From: Maribacter cobaltidurans | GTDB taxonomy: Bacteria; Bacteroidota; Bacteroidia; Flavobacteriales; Flavobacteriaceae | DNA: 64,000 bases | Assembly (NCBI RefSeq): GCF_002269385.1 | Contig: NZ_CP022957.1 | Location: 2,103,001-2,167,000 of the forward strand | Direction of reading: 5' to 3' | Shown: in pieces, positions 52,874 through 60,877 of the stretch | Numbering within the stretch: the stretch's first letter is position 1 | How the letters are laid out: every line of letters begins with the position of its first letter | Notes under the pieces: model-generated | The model's input: only the letters and a program-made list of their open reading frames with translations | Databases searched by the model: none | Told to the model about the DNA's origin: nothing | Made by a program: the position numbers and the translations under genes

Positions 52874-54256
52874 ATGGATGTTAGCATATATACATATAGG
52901 AGATTCTTGTCAAAATTTAGGCTATTGCTCTTGGTATTAATATGTTTTGCCTGTGTTAGAAGTAATGATTTTGATAATTTAAAACCATCATGCGAATCCA
53001 ATTTAATCGCCAATATTAGTTACGGGAAACTTAGGGAGTATTATCAAGGAGAAACTGTTCAGATACAGGAAGATTGGGTTATTGAGGGTTATATAAATTC
53101 TTCGGATAAGGAAAATAATTTTTTCAGTGTACTATATTTTCAAAATAGTCCTGATAATCCAACTGACGGGTTTCAATTGGAAATTGATATGAGGGATTCC
53201 TATCTTTTCTTTGAGGTTGGCAACAAGGTTTTGATACGTTTGAAGGGTTTGTATTTGGGGTCCTCAAGAGGCCAATATAAACTAGGTGGGGTATTTAGTT
53301 CATTTGGGAATAATTCCGTGGGAAGATTGCCGTACAATAGTATTTTTGAGCGTGTCTTTGTTGCTTGTGAGGCATCTAGTGTTTTAGAACCTACGTTATC
53401 AACTATTCCTGATTTGGATGATACCATGACTGGTACCTTGGTCAGATTGGAAAATATAGAATTTTCATCGGAGGAGTTGAACCGGACCTTTGCTGAAAAG
53501 GAGGAGGAAACGGAGAGAATACTTGTGGATTGTGACGATAATGAGCTAGTTATGCTGAATAGCGGTTACTCAAGTTTTCAGGCAAGAGTTGTCCCTGAAG
53601 GTAGTGGGAGTATTACTGGTGTGCTGACCAAGGAGGGATCAGAATTTAAGTTAATTATCCGAAACATGGACGATGTAGAGTTCGACCAGGAAAGGTGCGA
53701 GGATGTTGTAGATGAGTTTACGTCCAATAGTATCTTTTTTTCTGAATTGGCCGATCCAGATAATAATGCAGGAGCTAGGTTCGTAGAAATCTATAATGCG
53801 GCTCCAGAACCTCTATCGCTAAAGGGGTGGCAAATTCACAGGTATACGAATGAAAGTCAAACGGTGAGTTCATCAACAGATTTGTCGGGTTATACTATAA
53901 ATGGCCAGAGTACCTTGATTTTATCCCCTAATCCTGATGTCTTTGAACAGGTTTTTGGGTTTTTACCCGATGTGGATGCCGCGACCAACTCACCGGCTGA
54001 TTCCAATGGAGATGATAATTTAGTATTGGTAGACCCGTTTGGAACGGTAATGGACACTTTTGGTATTCCAGGTGAAGACGGTTCTGGAACCAATCATGAG
54101 TTTGAGGATGGTCGTGCACAACGAAGACAAGATGTTATTGAAGGAAGTTCAGTATATCAATTTTCCCAATGGGAAATATATAATGATACCGGAGACTCTG
54201 GTACTTTGAATCAACCTCAATTGGCTCCTAACGATTTTACCCCGGGGATTAGGTAA
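52874..54256 (+). CDS. DUF5689 and lamin-tail-domain lipoprotein
   Basis: 460 residues. A lipobox-like LICFAC (Cys about 27) follows a hydrophobic stretch, preceded by an unusually long polar N-terminus (MDVSIYTYRRFLSKFR). Residues about 45-285 match DUF5689 (WVIEGYINSSDKENNFFSVL, then GKVLIRL-like OB strands and a paired second OB domain). Residues about 285-440 are a lamin-tail domain (FFSELADPDNNAGARFVEIY, then LKGWQIHRY). LTD domains occur in secreted nucleases and surface proteins. With the TonB receptor 2 bp upstream it probably sits at the cell surface. Confidence 0.85.
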   Translation: MDVSIYTYRRFLSKFRLLLLVLICFACVRSNDFDNLKPSCESNLIANISYGKLREYYQGETVQIQEDWVIEGYINSSDKENNFFSVLYFQNSPDNPTDGFQLEIDMRDSYLFFEVGNKVLIRLKGLYLGSSRGQYKLGGVFSSFGNNSVGRLPYNSIFERVFVACEASSVLEPTLSTIPDLDDTMTGTLVRLENIEFSSEELNRTFAEKEEETERILVDCDDNELVMLNSGYSSFQARVVPEGSGSITGVLTKEGSEFKLIIRNMDDVEFDQERCEDVVDEFTSNSIFFSELADPDNNAGARFVEIYNAAPEPLSLKGWQIHRYTNESQTVSSSTDLSGYTINGQSTLILSPNPDVFEQVFGFLPDVDAATNSPADSNGDDNLVLVDPFGTVMDTFGIPGEDGSGTNHEFEDGRAQRRQDVIEGSSVYQFSQWEIYNDTGDSGTLNQPQLAPNDFTPGIR

Positions 54257-54261
54257 TTGTT

Positions 54262-54651
54262 TTATTTGATATTTTTCAAGGATTTTTCGGTCAATGGTTT
54301 TACCAGATAGGATTCTACCGTAGAATAGGTTTTGGCCTTTGCCATGTTTTCAGGGCTTACGAAAGAGCTTACAATGTATATTTTGACATTTTTCCTTTGG
54401 TTTTCGGGAATGTTCTCAAATTCCTTCAAAAAGGCCCAACCGTCCTTATTGGGCATATTCAGGTCTAGAAGTATCACTTCAGGTAGCGGTATATTTTCAA
54501 TCAAAAGCCCCACCAAATTATCAATGGCTTCTTGTCCATCTGCATACCATAGTACATTTTCGCAAAAACCGATATCCTTCATTAGATTCTTGGCGTTAAA
54601 TGCAAAAAAATCATCATCGTCAATAATACAGCAGCTACCAATCTTACTCAT
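54262..54651 (-). CDS. Stand-alone response-regulator receiver domain
   Basis: 129 residues, receiver only. Acid pocket DDDD at 11-14, phosphoacceptor Asp63 (LLDLNMPNKDG), switch Ser95/96 and Lys118 (YLVKPLTEK). No output domain, so it may relay phosphate or act by protein contacts. No kinase gene is near. A 22-bp tandem repeat overlaps its start. It is similar in type, not identical, to the receiver at 54890. Confidence 0.92.
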   Translation of the reverse strand: MSKIGSCCIIDDDDFFAFNAKNLMKDIGFCENVLWYADGQEAIDNLVGLLIENIPLPEVILLDLNMPNKDGWAFLKEFENIPENQRKNVKIYIVSSFVSPENMAKAKTYSTVESYLVKPLTEKSLKNIK

Positions 54652-54691
54652 GAAAGAGACTATTAATTCTCATGAAAGAGACTATTAATTC
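54648..54691. repeat. Tandem duplication covering a receiver gene start
   Basis: A 22-bp unit beginning TCATGAAAGAGACTATTAAT occurs twice in a row (54648-54669 and 54670-54691). On the minus strand each copy has an ATG. The upstream ATG opens a micro-ORF of eight residues (MRINSLFH, then E) whose TAA overlaps the true receiver start (ATGAGTAAG). The rest of the 198-bp spacer to 54889 shows nothing. Confidence 0.8.
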
Positions 54692-54889
54692 AAATATTTT
54701 TCCTTGGACTGTTAATTAAATAAAAACTTCCGATTATTCATAGAAATGAATACAAAAAGATTTAAAAATTAAGATGAGCTTATAAGTAAACTACTCTACT
54801 ATATAATGAGTCGGATGTATTAATTTATGACAGCAATTCGAGGCAAAATTAACAAATCTATTTTAGAATAATACTGATAAAACTTAGGT

Positions 54890-55300
54890 TTAGTTCTTTA
54901 AGGAATTCAGGACAGTTTCCAAGTCATTAGGAGTTATGGGTTTAAGGATGTAATTGCTGACCACTTTATAGTTTTTTACTTTTTCCAAATCTCTGGGATC
55001 TAATGATGAACTGGTGATGTATACTGAAGTATTTTCGAAAATATTTGAATGCAGCTGTAAAACTTCATCCAAAAATTCCCAACCATTCATTACTGGCATA
55101 TTAAGATCTAAAAACATGACTTGGGGTACTTTTTTACCAAGGTCAACAATTTTGGATAGCCCATCCAATGCATCTTGGCCATCATTAAAAACAATAAATT
55201 CGTCACAAAAATTCACCTCTTTCATAATTCGCCTGGTACCATAAATAAAAATAGGGTCATCATCAATAATACAACATGTTTTAATCTTACTTACAGCCAT
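54890..55300 (-). CDS. Stand-alone response-regulator receiver domain
   Basis: 136 residues from the ATG at 55298-55300 (a GTG precedes). Acid pocket DDD at 13-15, phosphoacceptor Asp65 (FLDLNMPVMNGW), switch Thr/Ser at 96-98 and Lys120 (YILKPITPND). No output domain. Same gene type and orientation as the receiver at 54262, so the pair may come from duplication and may answer one or two absent kinases. Confidence 0.92.
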   Translation of the reverse strand: MAVSKIKTCCIIDDDPIFIYGTRRIMKEVNFCDEFIVFNDGQDALDGLSKIVDLGKKVPQVMFLDLNMPVMNGWEFLDEVLQLHSNIFENTSVYITSSSLDPRDLEKVKNYKVVSNYILKPITPNDLETVLNSLKN

Positions 55301-55384
55301 AGTCACTCACATTTTTAAAGGTTATTACAAAGGTAGTTTCTTTATTTAACCTACTTCAATCGTTTCGCAAATAGAATTAATTCG

Positions 55385-55413
55385 TTGTTTGTAAACAAAC
55401 AATATATTGTTTT
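55385..55413. promoter_or_regulatory. Overlapping palindromes, possible operator
   Basis: TTGTTTGTAAACAAACAA (55385-55402) has 7-bp arms, and the partly overlapping AACAATATATTGTT (55398-55411, 14 bp) is perfectly palindromic. They lie between the minus-strand receiver gene and the plus-strand ankyrin gene in a 328-bp spacer (55301-55628) with no other feature, so they may serve either gene. Confidence 0.4.
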
Positions 55414-55628
55414 CCATTTTATGGATTAATTATTCTTTACCTAGGTCTTTCTAAGGCTACTGCTTTGTCCATATCACCGAACTGAATGTTATTTAAAAAT
55501 CTTATATTGAGTTATTAGCCCAATTTAATGATGTCAGAGCCCAGGTTTTAAAATATAAGCAATTAGATAATTAACAAAGATATTTTGCACTTGTAAGGCA
55601 ACAAAAAACAGCATCAGTTGGGTATTAC

Positions 55629-56126
55629 ATGGAGTATTCTGTAATTTTCACGAAAAAAATGCAAGCCACAATTTACGATGATATAAGGAGCGGTAATTTG
55701 GAGAAAACTCAAAAATCCATTATTAATAGGCCTGAACTTGTCAATGCTAAGGATGAAAGAGGTTCTACTCCTTTAATTTTGGCCACTTACTATAACCAAA
55801 TTGAGATAACCAAATTATTACTTGATTCAGGAGCTGATATCAATGAAAAAGACGCCGCGGGAAATACCCCGCTTATGGGTGTTTGTTTTAAGGGGTTTTT
55901 GGATTTGTCCAAATTGCTGCTTACTTATGGGGCAGCACTTAATGAACAAAATTCCATGGGTGCCACAGCGCTCATTTATTCTGCAATGTTCAATAAATTG
56001 GAAATGGCCCAACTTTTATTAAGTCATGGCGCTGAAAGGAAAATTAAGGACCAAAAAGGAAATACCGCTTTGGATTATGCTTTGGCCAAGGGGTATCCTG
56101 AGCTTATTAAATTATTGGAGAAATAG
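55629..56126 (+). CDS. Ankyrin-repeat protein
   Basis: 165 residues. At least four ankyrin repeats span 35-165 (RGSTPLILATYYNQIEITKL, AGNTPLMGVCFKGFLDLSKL, MGATALIYSAMFNKLEMAQL, KGNTALDYALAKGYPELIKL). No signal peptide or effector domain. It is a protein-binding scaffold; partners unknown. Start ATG 55629; an internal Met at 55659 is possible. Confidence 0.9.
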   Translation: MEYSVIFTKKMQATIYDDIRSGNLEKTQKSIINRPELVNAKDERGSTPLILATYYNQIEITKLLLDSGADINEKDAAGNTPLMGVCFKGFLDLSKLLLTYGAALNEQNSMGATALIYSAMFNKLEMAQLLLSHGAERKIKDQKGNTALDYALAKGYPELIKLLEK

Positions 56127-56176
56127 TTGTAATCGTTTATTCATAAGAGCAAAGAACTTAAAGCACATAGTTAAAA

Positions 56177-56962
56177 ATGGAAAATAAATTGAATATCGCA
56201 TTGGTCCAATCACCCTTAATTTGGGAACAGCCTGCCTTGAATAGAGAAAATTTTTCTTCCAAGATAGCCAATGTCAAAAGTGAGGTTGACCTAATAGTCT
56301 TGCCAGAAATGTTTACCACTGGCTTTACCATGACACCTGAGAATATAGATGCGCAAGAAGGTGATATTACCATAAAATGGATGCAAGATTGGGCCAAGGA
56401 AAAAAATGCGGCAATCGTTGGGAGTATTGTCTATTCTGAAAATGACTTACATTTTAACCGATTGTTTTTTGTTATGCCCAACGGTGAAGTAAAGCAGTAT
56501 GATAAAAGACATACCTTCACTTTGGCCGGAGAGCATGAAAAATACCAATCCGGCAGCAATCATTTGATTGTTGAATATAAGGGGTTTAAAATAAACCTTA
56601 TGATCTGTTATGACCTGAGATTTCCTGTTTGGAGCCGAAACACCACCGATTATGATGTATTGGTATACGTGGCAAATTGGCCAAAACCAAGAGTTGAAGC
56701 ATGGGACACGCTGTTAAAGGCAAGGGCCATTGAAAATATGAGTTATTGTATCGGTGTCAATAGAATTGGAAGGGATGAAAAAGGGCTGGAATACGTTGGA
56801 CACTCCGCTATTTATGATTCTCTGGGCCAACAATTAATTTTTTCGGAAAAGGAAGAAGTAATATCAGTTAATATCGATAAGGACCATCTTTTGGAGGTAC
56901 GGAAAAAATTAAAATTCCTTCAGGATAGGGACAAGTTCCAATTACTTGGAGTTAAGGATTGA
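56177..56962 (+). CDS. Nitrilase-family amidase (omega-amidase-like)
   Basis: 261 residues with the C-N hydrolase triad: Glu44 (LPEMFTTGF), Lys110 (YDKRHTFTLAGEH) and nucleophile Cys144 (ICYDLRFPVW). GEHEKYQSGSNHLIV and ARAIENMSYCIGVNRIG resemble YafV/omega-amidase, which hydrolyses 2-oxoglutaramate and similar monoamides. The exact substrate is not proven. The 3' end overlaps a minus-strand remnant by 21 bp. Confidence 0.9.
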   Translation: MENKLNIALVQSPLIWEQPALNRENFSSKIANVKSEVDLIVLPEMFTTGFTMTPENIDAQEGDITIKWMQDWAKEKNAAIVGSIVYSENDLHFNRLFFVMPNGEVKQYDKRHTFTLAGEHEKYQSGSNHLIVEYKGFKINLMICYDLRFPVWSRNTTDYDVLVYVANWPKPRVEAWDTLLKARAIENMSYCIGVNRIGRDEKGLEYVGHSAIYDSLGQQLIFSEKEEVISVNIDKDHLLEVRKKLKFLQDRDKFQLLGVKD

Positions 56963-57357
56963 AAACAATTGAATCAAATCTTCTTCATTTTTAGGAGATA
57001 ATTTTTCCTTTTTTAAGATTTCCATATAATGGGAAGGTAGTTCAGATTTCATAGACCTCCTGCTTGTGGGTAGTTCTACGACCTGACTGCCATCTTTGTT
57101 ATAGTAATAATTGGAAGTTATCTCAACTTTGTCCTCGCTTTTCGTGTTTAACAATTTAGCATCTGAAGGGGCTTTGTTGATTTTAATGTTGAAAACCTTG
57201 TATAGGCTTTTCTCTCTCTCTTATAAAGAATTTCGGCAAAAATTGATTTATTTTTCCCCGCTATCTTGAGCGGCACAAAGGTATTACCATTAAGGAGTAC
57301 TTGTATTCCATTTACTGGTAAAAGTGCAGAAGTAATATATCCCTTAAAACCTCTATT
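56942..57357 (-). pseudogene. Frameshifted, 5'-truncated remnant of a conserved secreted protein
   Basis: The upstream part reads RGFKGYITSALLPVNGIQVL and LLNGNTFVPLKIAGKNKSIF in one frame, then the frame changes at an (AG)n tract (about 57211-57221; the alternating repeat on the minus strand is AGAGAGAGAG). Removing one AG unit restores KREKSLYKVFNIKINKAPSD and the 70-residue frame that ends at 56942. The 5' end has no start codon: a TGA immediately precedes at 57358-57360. The combined sequence resembles the C-terminal part of a secreted Flavobacteriaceae protein family I half-recognise. Not a working gene unless the tract can slip back. Confidence 0.7.
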
Positions 57358-57536
57358 TCACTATGGAAAGTATTGGACCTGGCGAGAATTTTTTTTGATT
57401 TAGGTTGATGCTACCTACTTATTTCCGATTTGCAATATATTACCTTACTTGATTTGCATAGTTCACCTATGAAAACATAGTGGGCAAATTTGATAGTGAA
57501 CAAATAGGAACTAAAAACAACCTCATGAATGCGGTT

Positions 57537-59153
57537 TTAATCGAGGATGCTAAAGGTAATGTTCTCAATCCAGTTTGCTCGCATCTCTATTGTATTTGGA
57601 TAGTATGAAACTTTTTCGGGTTGTGTTCTTTTAAGGTAATTTCCGGTATCCCATTTGCCGTTGTTATTTTTATCGAATATTGCACGTATGAGGTATTTTC
57701 CTGGATTTATATTATTGAATTCGAATATTTGGCTTTCCGATGCGGTTTGTGTTCTCTGGACTACTCCTTTTTCATCGGTCAATTGAACTATGACGGGGTA
57801 CTCTATGGAATTACCACTTAGAGATACCGTTAAATTTCCATAATCAGCGAAACTTTTGGTGTTTAGGTTAACACTAATGGAGTCGTTTGTTATACCAAAG
57901 AAATCAACTATCGCCCCTGGTAACAACTGTATTTTATATTGTTCGTTGGGTCCGAGTTCAAATTCAAAATCAACCTTGTTCTGCAGTGTATCCAAGACCA
58001 CCGAATGGGGCACTGGCAACGTATCTTGTTTGGATACACTGATGGCAGTACTATCAATGGAACTCAATGGGGTATTTGCCAACAATGAGAAGTTATCTTG
58101 AAATTCCAATGTTCCAGTTTGGCTAGGGGTCAATTTGAGGGAGTCGATCCCCACTTTCCTACTTTTTACATTAAAAGTATCAATGAGTTTTAGGTTTTCG
58201 TTCGTAACAGTGAACAGGATAGAATCCATGTCATATGGCGTATACCAAAAGTTTAGTGTGTCCTTATCCCTTTCCTTAAGAGTTTTTGTCTTTACCGTAT
58301 CAGGAATATCGGAAATAGGGTCAATTTCAATGCTAGCACAATGACCATAATATCCAAAACTAATTTTGTTCTTTGCGACAAAAGTAGGTACGGCAATACC
58401 ATAGTCAGGTACTTCTTTAAAGAGATTAAGCAGATAGATGGAATCCGTTGGAAGAAATACAGTGTCGGTTATAAAACCTATTTTATCCGTATTCTGATCA
58501 AAAACGTTGTTCTTAGCTTGGTCCTTTATGGCAAAAAGTGCGTATCTACCTTCCTTTAAGTTTTTAAGGGTAAATACTATACTGCTATCTAAGGTATTGG
58601 TAATATAATTTGGCGGTTTTTTATATATCGTAGAGTCTGTATAGCTGGAATCTATCTTATAAAGCATTACGCTAATAAAGTTGTCCGCTTCCTTGTTCAG
58701 AGCGTCCTTGACTACACCCTTTAGCTCTAAAGAATCTATATAATCCCCAGTCGAGAAAACGTAGGTCAAAAATGGGTATGGATTTCCTTCATTGTTGTCC
58801 ACAACACTTTGACCAAAATTTATGGTGTATGTCGTATTTTCCAATAAAGTATCCTGTATGGTAATTTCTACGAACTTATTGGCCCCTCCTTGTGGACTTA
58901 GCAAAGGCTGATATTTTAGGGGTGGTGATACTATCAATTGCTCCTGGACTTTTTCCAGTTTTACTAGCTCATCAAAATATAGGCGTATTTTATTTCCATT
59001 GAAATTGACACTCATGTTCTCCGGCTCCGCCCGTATTAGAACAGGTGGAGTAACATCTTTAGGGCCTCCTGTTGGAGTTCCCTTGCGCGCGCACTGGTAA
59101 AACGCTGTAATTGAAAGTATAATGAATATGTAGCCTAGAATTCTACGAAACAT
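57537..59153 (-). CDS. Ig-like (Big_5) domain lipoprotein
   Basis: 538 residues. Lipobox AFYQC gives Cys21. RKGTPTGGPKDVTPPVLIRA and FDELVKLEKVQEQLIVSPPL are the Big_5 motifs; several further beta-sandwich segments follow, with the final region GKWDTGNYLKRTQPEKVSYY. This lipoprotein is conserved in Bacteroidota and sits on the cell surface or periplasm with unknown role. 43 bp from comF, same strand. Confidence 0.9.
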   Translation of the reverse strand: MFRRILGYIFIILSITAFYQCARKGTPTGGPKDVTPPVLIRAEPENMSVNFNGNKIRLYFDELVKLEKVQEQLIVSPPLKYQPLLSPQGGANKFVEITIQDTLLENTTYTINFGQSVVDNNEGNPYPFLTYVFSTGDYIDSLELKGVVKDALNKEADNFISVMLYKIDSSYTDSTIYKKPPNYITNTLDSSIVFTLKNLKEGRYALFAIKDQAKNNVFDQNTDKIGFITDTVFLPTDSIYLLNLFKEVPDYGIAVPTFVAKNKISFGYYGHCASIEIDPISDIPDTVKTKTLKERDKDTLNFWYTPYDMDSILFTVTNENLKLIDTFNVKSRKVGIDSLKLTPSQTGTLEFQDNFSLLANTPLSSIDSTAISVSKQDTLPVPHSVVLDTLQNKVDFEFELGPNEQYKIQLLPGAIVDFFGITNDSISVNLNTKSFADYGNLTVSLSGNSIEYPVIVQLTDEKGVVQRTQTASESQIFEFNNINPGKYLIRAIFDKNNNGKWDTGNYLKRTQPEKVSYYPNTIEMRANWIENITFSILD

Positions 59154-59196
59154 AGCAAAATATTATTACGCAAAGAAACGATATATTCCTTAGAAT

Positions 59197-59901
59197 CTAA
59201 TCTACAACTGCTATACTGGCTATGAAGAGGGTGATGCCTTCAATTTTCAACAGTGCTTCGGCGCAAAGTTCCATGGTAGCTCCGGTAGTGATGACATCGT
59301 CGACTAATAAAAGAGTTTTATTTTTTAACAACTCAGCATTAGTTATCTCGTAAAGTGATTTATTGTCGTACCATCTTGCTAAACGGCTCTTTTTTGTCTG
59401 GGTCCTTGTGTTGGCCGTTTTGACCAATACATCCTCCAAATATTCTGAGGCCAGATGCTTTGCCAACTGTTTTGCAAACAAGGCCGTTTGATTGTATCCT
59501 CTTTTTCTAAGCTTTTTCCTGTGCAGAGGTACAGGAATTACATAATCTATTTTAGGGAGGTGGTCATTTTCCTTGATAATGTGTCCGTACCAGTTTCCAA
59601 GAAATTCTCCAATTTGCTCTTGATTTTTGTATTTCAGGTTGTGAATTAGGTTCTTAACGATACCATAGTCTGTAAAATGAAGGAAAGAACTTGCTTTTTT
59701 AATGTTAATTCTTCCGTAAAAGATACGGTCTACAGGGTTTTCTTCGTTAAATGTATAATCGGTGAGTGGTAATTGGTGTCGACAAACAGTACACAAAAGC
59801 TTCTCTCCTCTAATTAATCGGTCATTACATCCAAAACATGCATGAGGGAATAGGAGGGTGTTTATATCATTTGCTATATTTGAAAGCTTGGTGAGAATCA
59901 A
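59197..59901 (-). CDS. ComF-family phosphoribosyltransferase-like protein
   Basis: 234 residues. The N-terminal zinc ribbon has Cys pairs (HACFGCNDRL...LLCTVCRHQL). The phosphoribosyltransferase domain has the PRPP loop LLVDDVITTGATMELCAEAL. ComF is linked to DNA uptake and possibly nucleotide salvage. TTG start: an in-frame TAA lies two codons upstream and there is no ATG before the zinc ribbon. Likely co-transcribed with the Big_5 lipoprotein. Confidence 0.93.
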   Translation of the reverse strand: MILTKLSNIANDINTLLFPHACFGCNDRLIRGEKLLCTVCRHQLPLTDYTFNEENPVDRIFYGRINIKKASSFLHFTDYGIVKNLIHNLKYKNQEQIGEFLGNWYGHIIKENDHLPKIDYVIPVPLHRKKLRKRGYNQTALFAKQLAKHLASEYLEDVLVKTANTRTQTKKSRLARWYDNKSLYEITNAELLKNKTLLLVDDVITTGATMELCAEALLKIEGITLFIASIAVVD

Positions 59902-59943
59902 CTCTTACTATATTATTTAACCTACTAAACGCCCATTTACTGG

Positions 59944-60840
59944 ATGGACAGTCAAGATACTAAATTCAATTATAAAATAATCCTTGCCGCAATGGCAGCT
60001 GTTATAATTGGTATCCTTATCGCCTTTTACTACAGCTATGCCCAATCCAAATCGGAAATAAGTTTTTTGGAACAACAAAAGGATGTTTTGGTCAAGGACC
60101 TTACCCTGATGAAGGCAGATCTTGACAGGCTTTCTGCGTTAAATGAAATGAACGATATTGAATTACAGGATGCTAAATATCAGGTACAGAAGCTAAAGGA
60201 TTCTGTAGGAAGACTAAACTTTACGATTGATAGATTAAGGGAATTTAAAACCGAGTTAAGAAGATTGGAGGCTAAAAACGATAGTTTAAAGCTTAAAAAT
60301 AATTTTCTTAGATATAACAATATTTTGCTGACCGATAAATACGACGATGCCAGAAAGCAAATAGAGCTCTTGCAGGCGAATAGTAACAGTTTAGCCGAAG
60401 CCGAAGCTTTACAGCGAAGGAAAATCATGGAGCTTAATCAACAGTTAAAGGTTAAGAACTACTTAAGGATGGATTACTCCGAGGGTAGTGGGTTTAGGCT
60501 TAGGGGTTCTCGCCCCGTAGGTACCAACAAGGCCTCCACTATTGAAAAACTACGTGGTTGTGTAACCGTTTTGGCCGACCCTGAGGTAAATAATTCCGAA
60601 AAGGTAATTTATTTACAATTTTTAGATCCTGACAAACAAATTGTAGAGGATAATGCGAATACCATAACAGTAAACGGTAATATTTACAGTAAAAGGGTAG
60701 AGTTTCAATATTTTGGCCAAGAAACTTCCATCTGTGATTATGTTACCGTTCCAGAGGGTTCCTTAAAGGAGGGTACTTACACTCTTAATGTATTTGAAGA
60801 TGAGAGACTTATTACTTCCTCGGAATTTCAATTAAAATAA
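59944..60840 (+). CDS. Membrane-anchored coiled-coil protein of unknown function
   Basis: 298 residues. One membrane helix at about 12-30 (IILAAMAAVIIGILIAFYYS), a long coiled coil at about 40-170 (Leu/Glu/Lys heptads such as LKKLRAKNDSLKLKN-like DSLKLKNNFL), and a C-terminal globular beta domain (about 185-298, GCVTVLADPEVNNSEKVIYL). No named family recognised. It is divergent from comF and upstream of glyS. Confidence 0.7.
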   Translation: MDSQDTKFNYKIILAAMAAVIIGILIAFYYSYAQSKSEISFLEQQKDVLVKDLTLMKADLDRLSALNEMNDIELQDAKYQVQKLKDSVGRLNFTIDRLREFKTELRRLEAKNDSLKLKNNFLRYNNILLTDKYDDARKQIELLQANSNSLAEAEALQRRKIMELNQQLKVKNYLRMDYSEGSGFRLRGSRPVGTNKASTIEKLRGCVTVLADPEVNNSEKVIYLQFLDPDKQIVEDNANTITVNGNIYSKRVEFQYFGQETSICDYVTVPEGSLKEGTYTLNVFEDERLITSSEFQLK

Positions 60841-60865
60841 TTATACTTCTTTTTGGCTAAAATTC

Positions 60866-60873
60866 TATTTTTG
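60866..60873 (+). promoter_or_regulatory. TATTTTTG box 4 bp before the glyS start
   Basis: Matches the Bacteroidota -7 consensus. Transcripts from it would begin about at the ATG, which would make the mRNA leaderless or nearly so. Confidence 0.4.
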
Positions 60874-60877
60874 CCGC

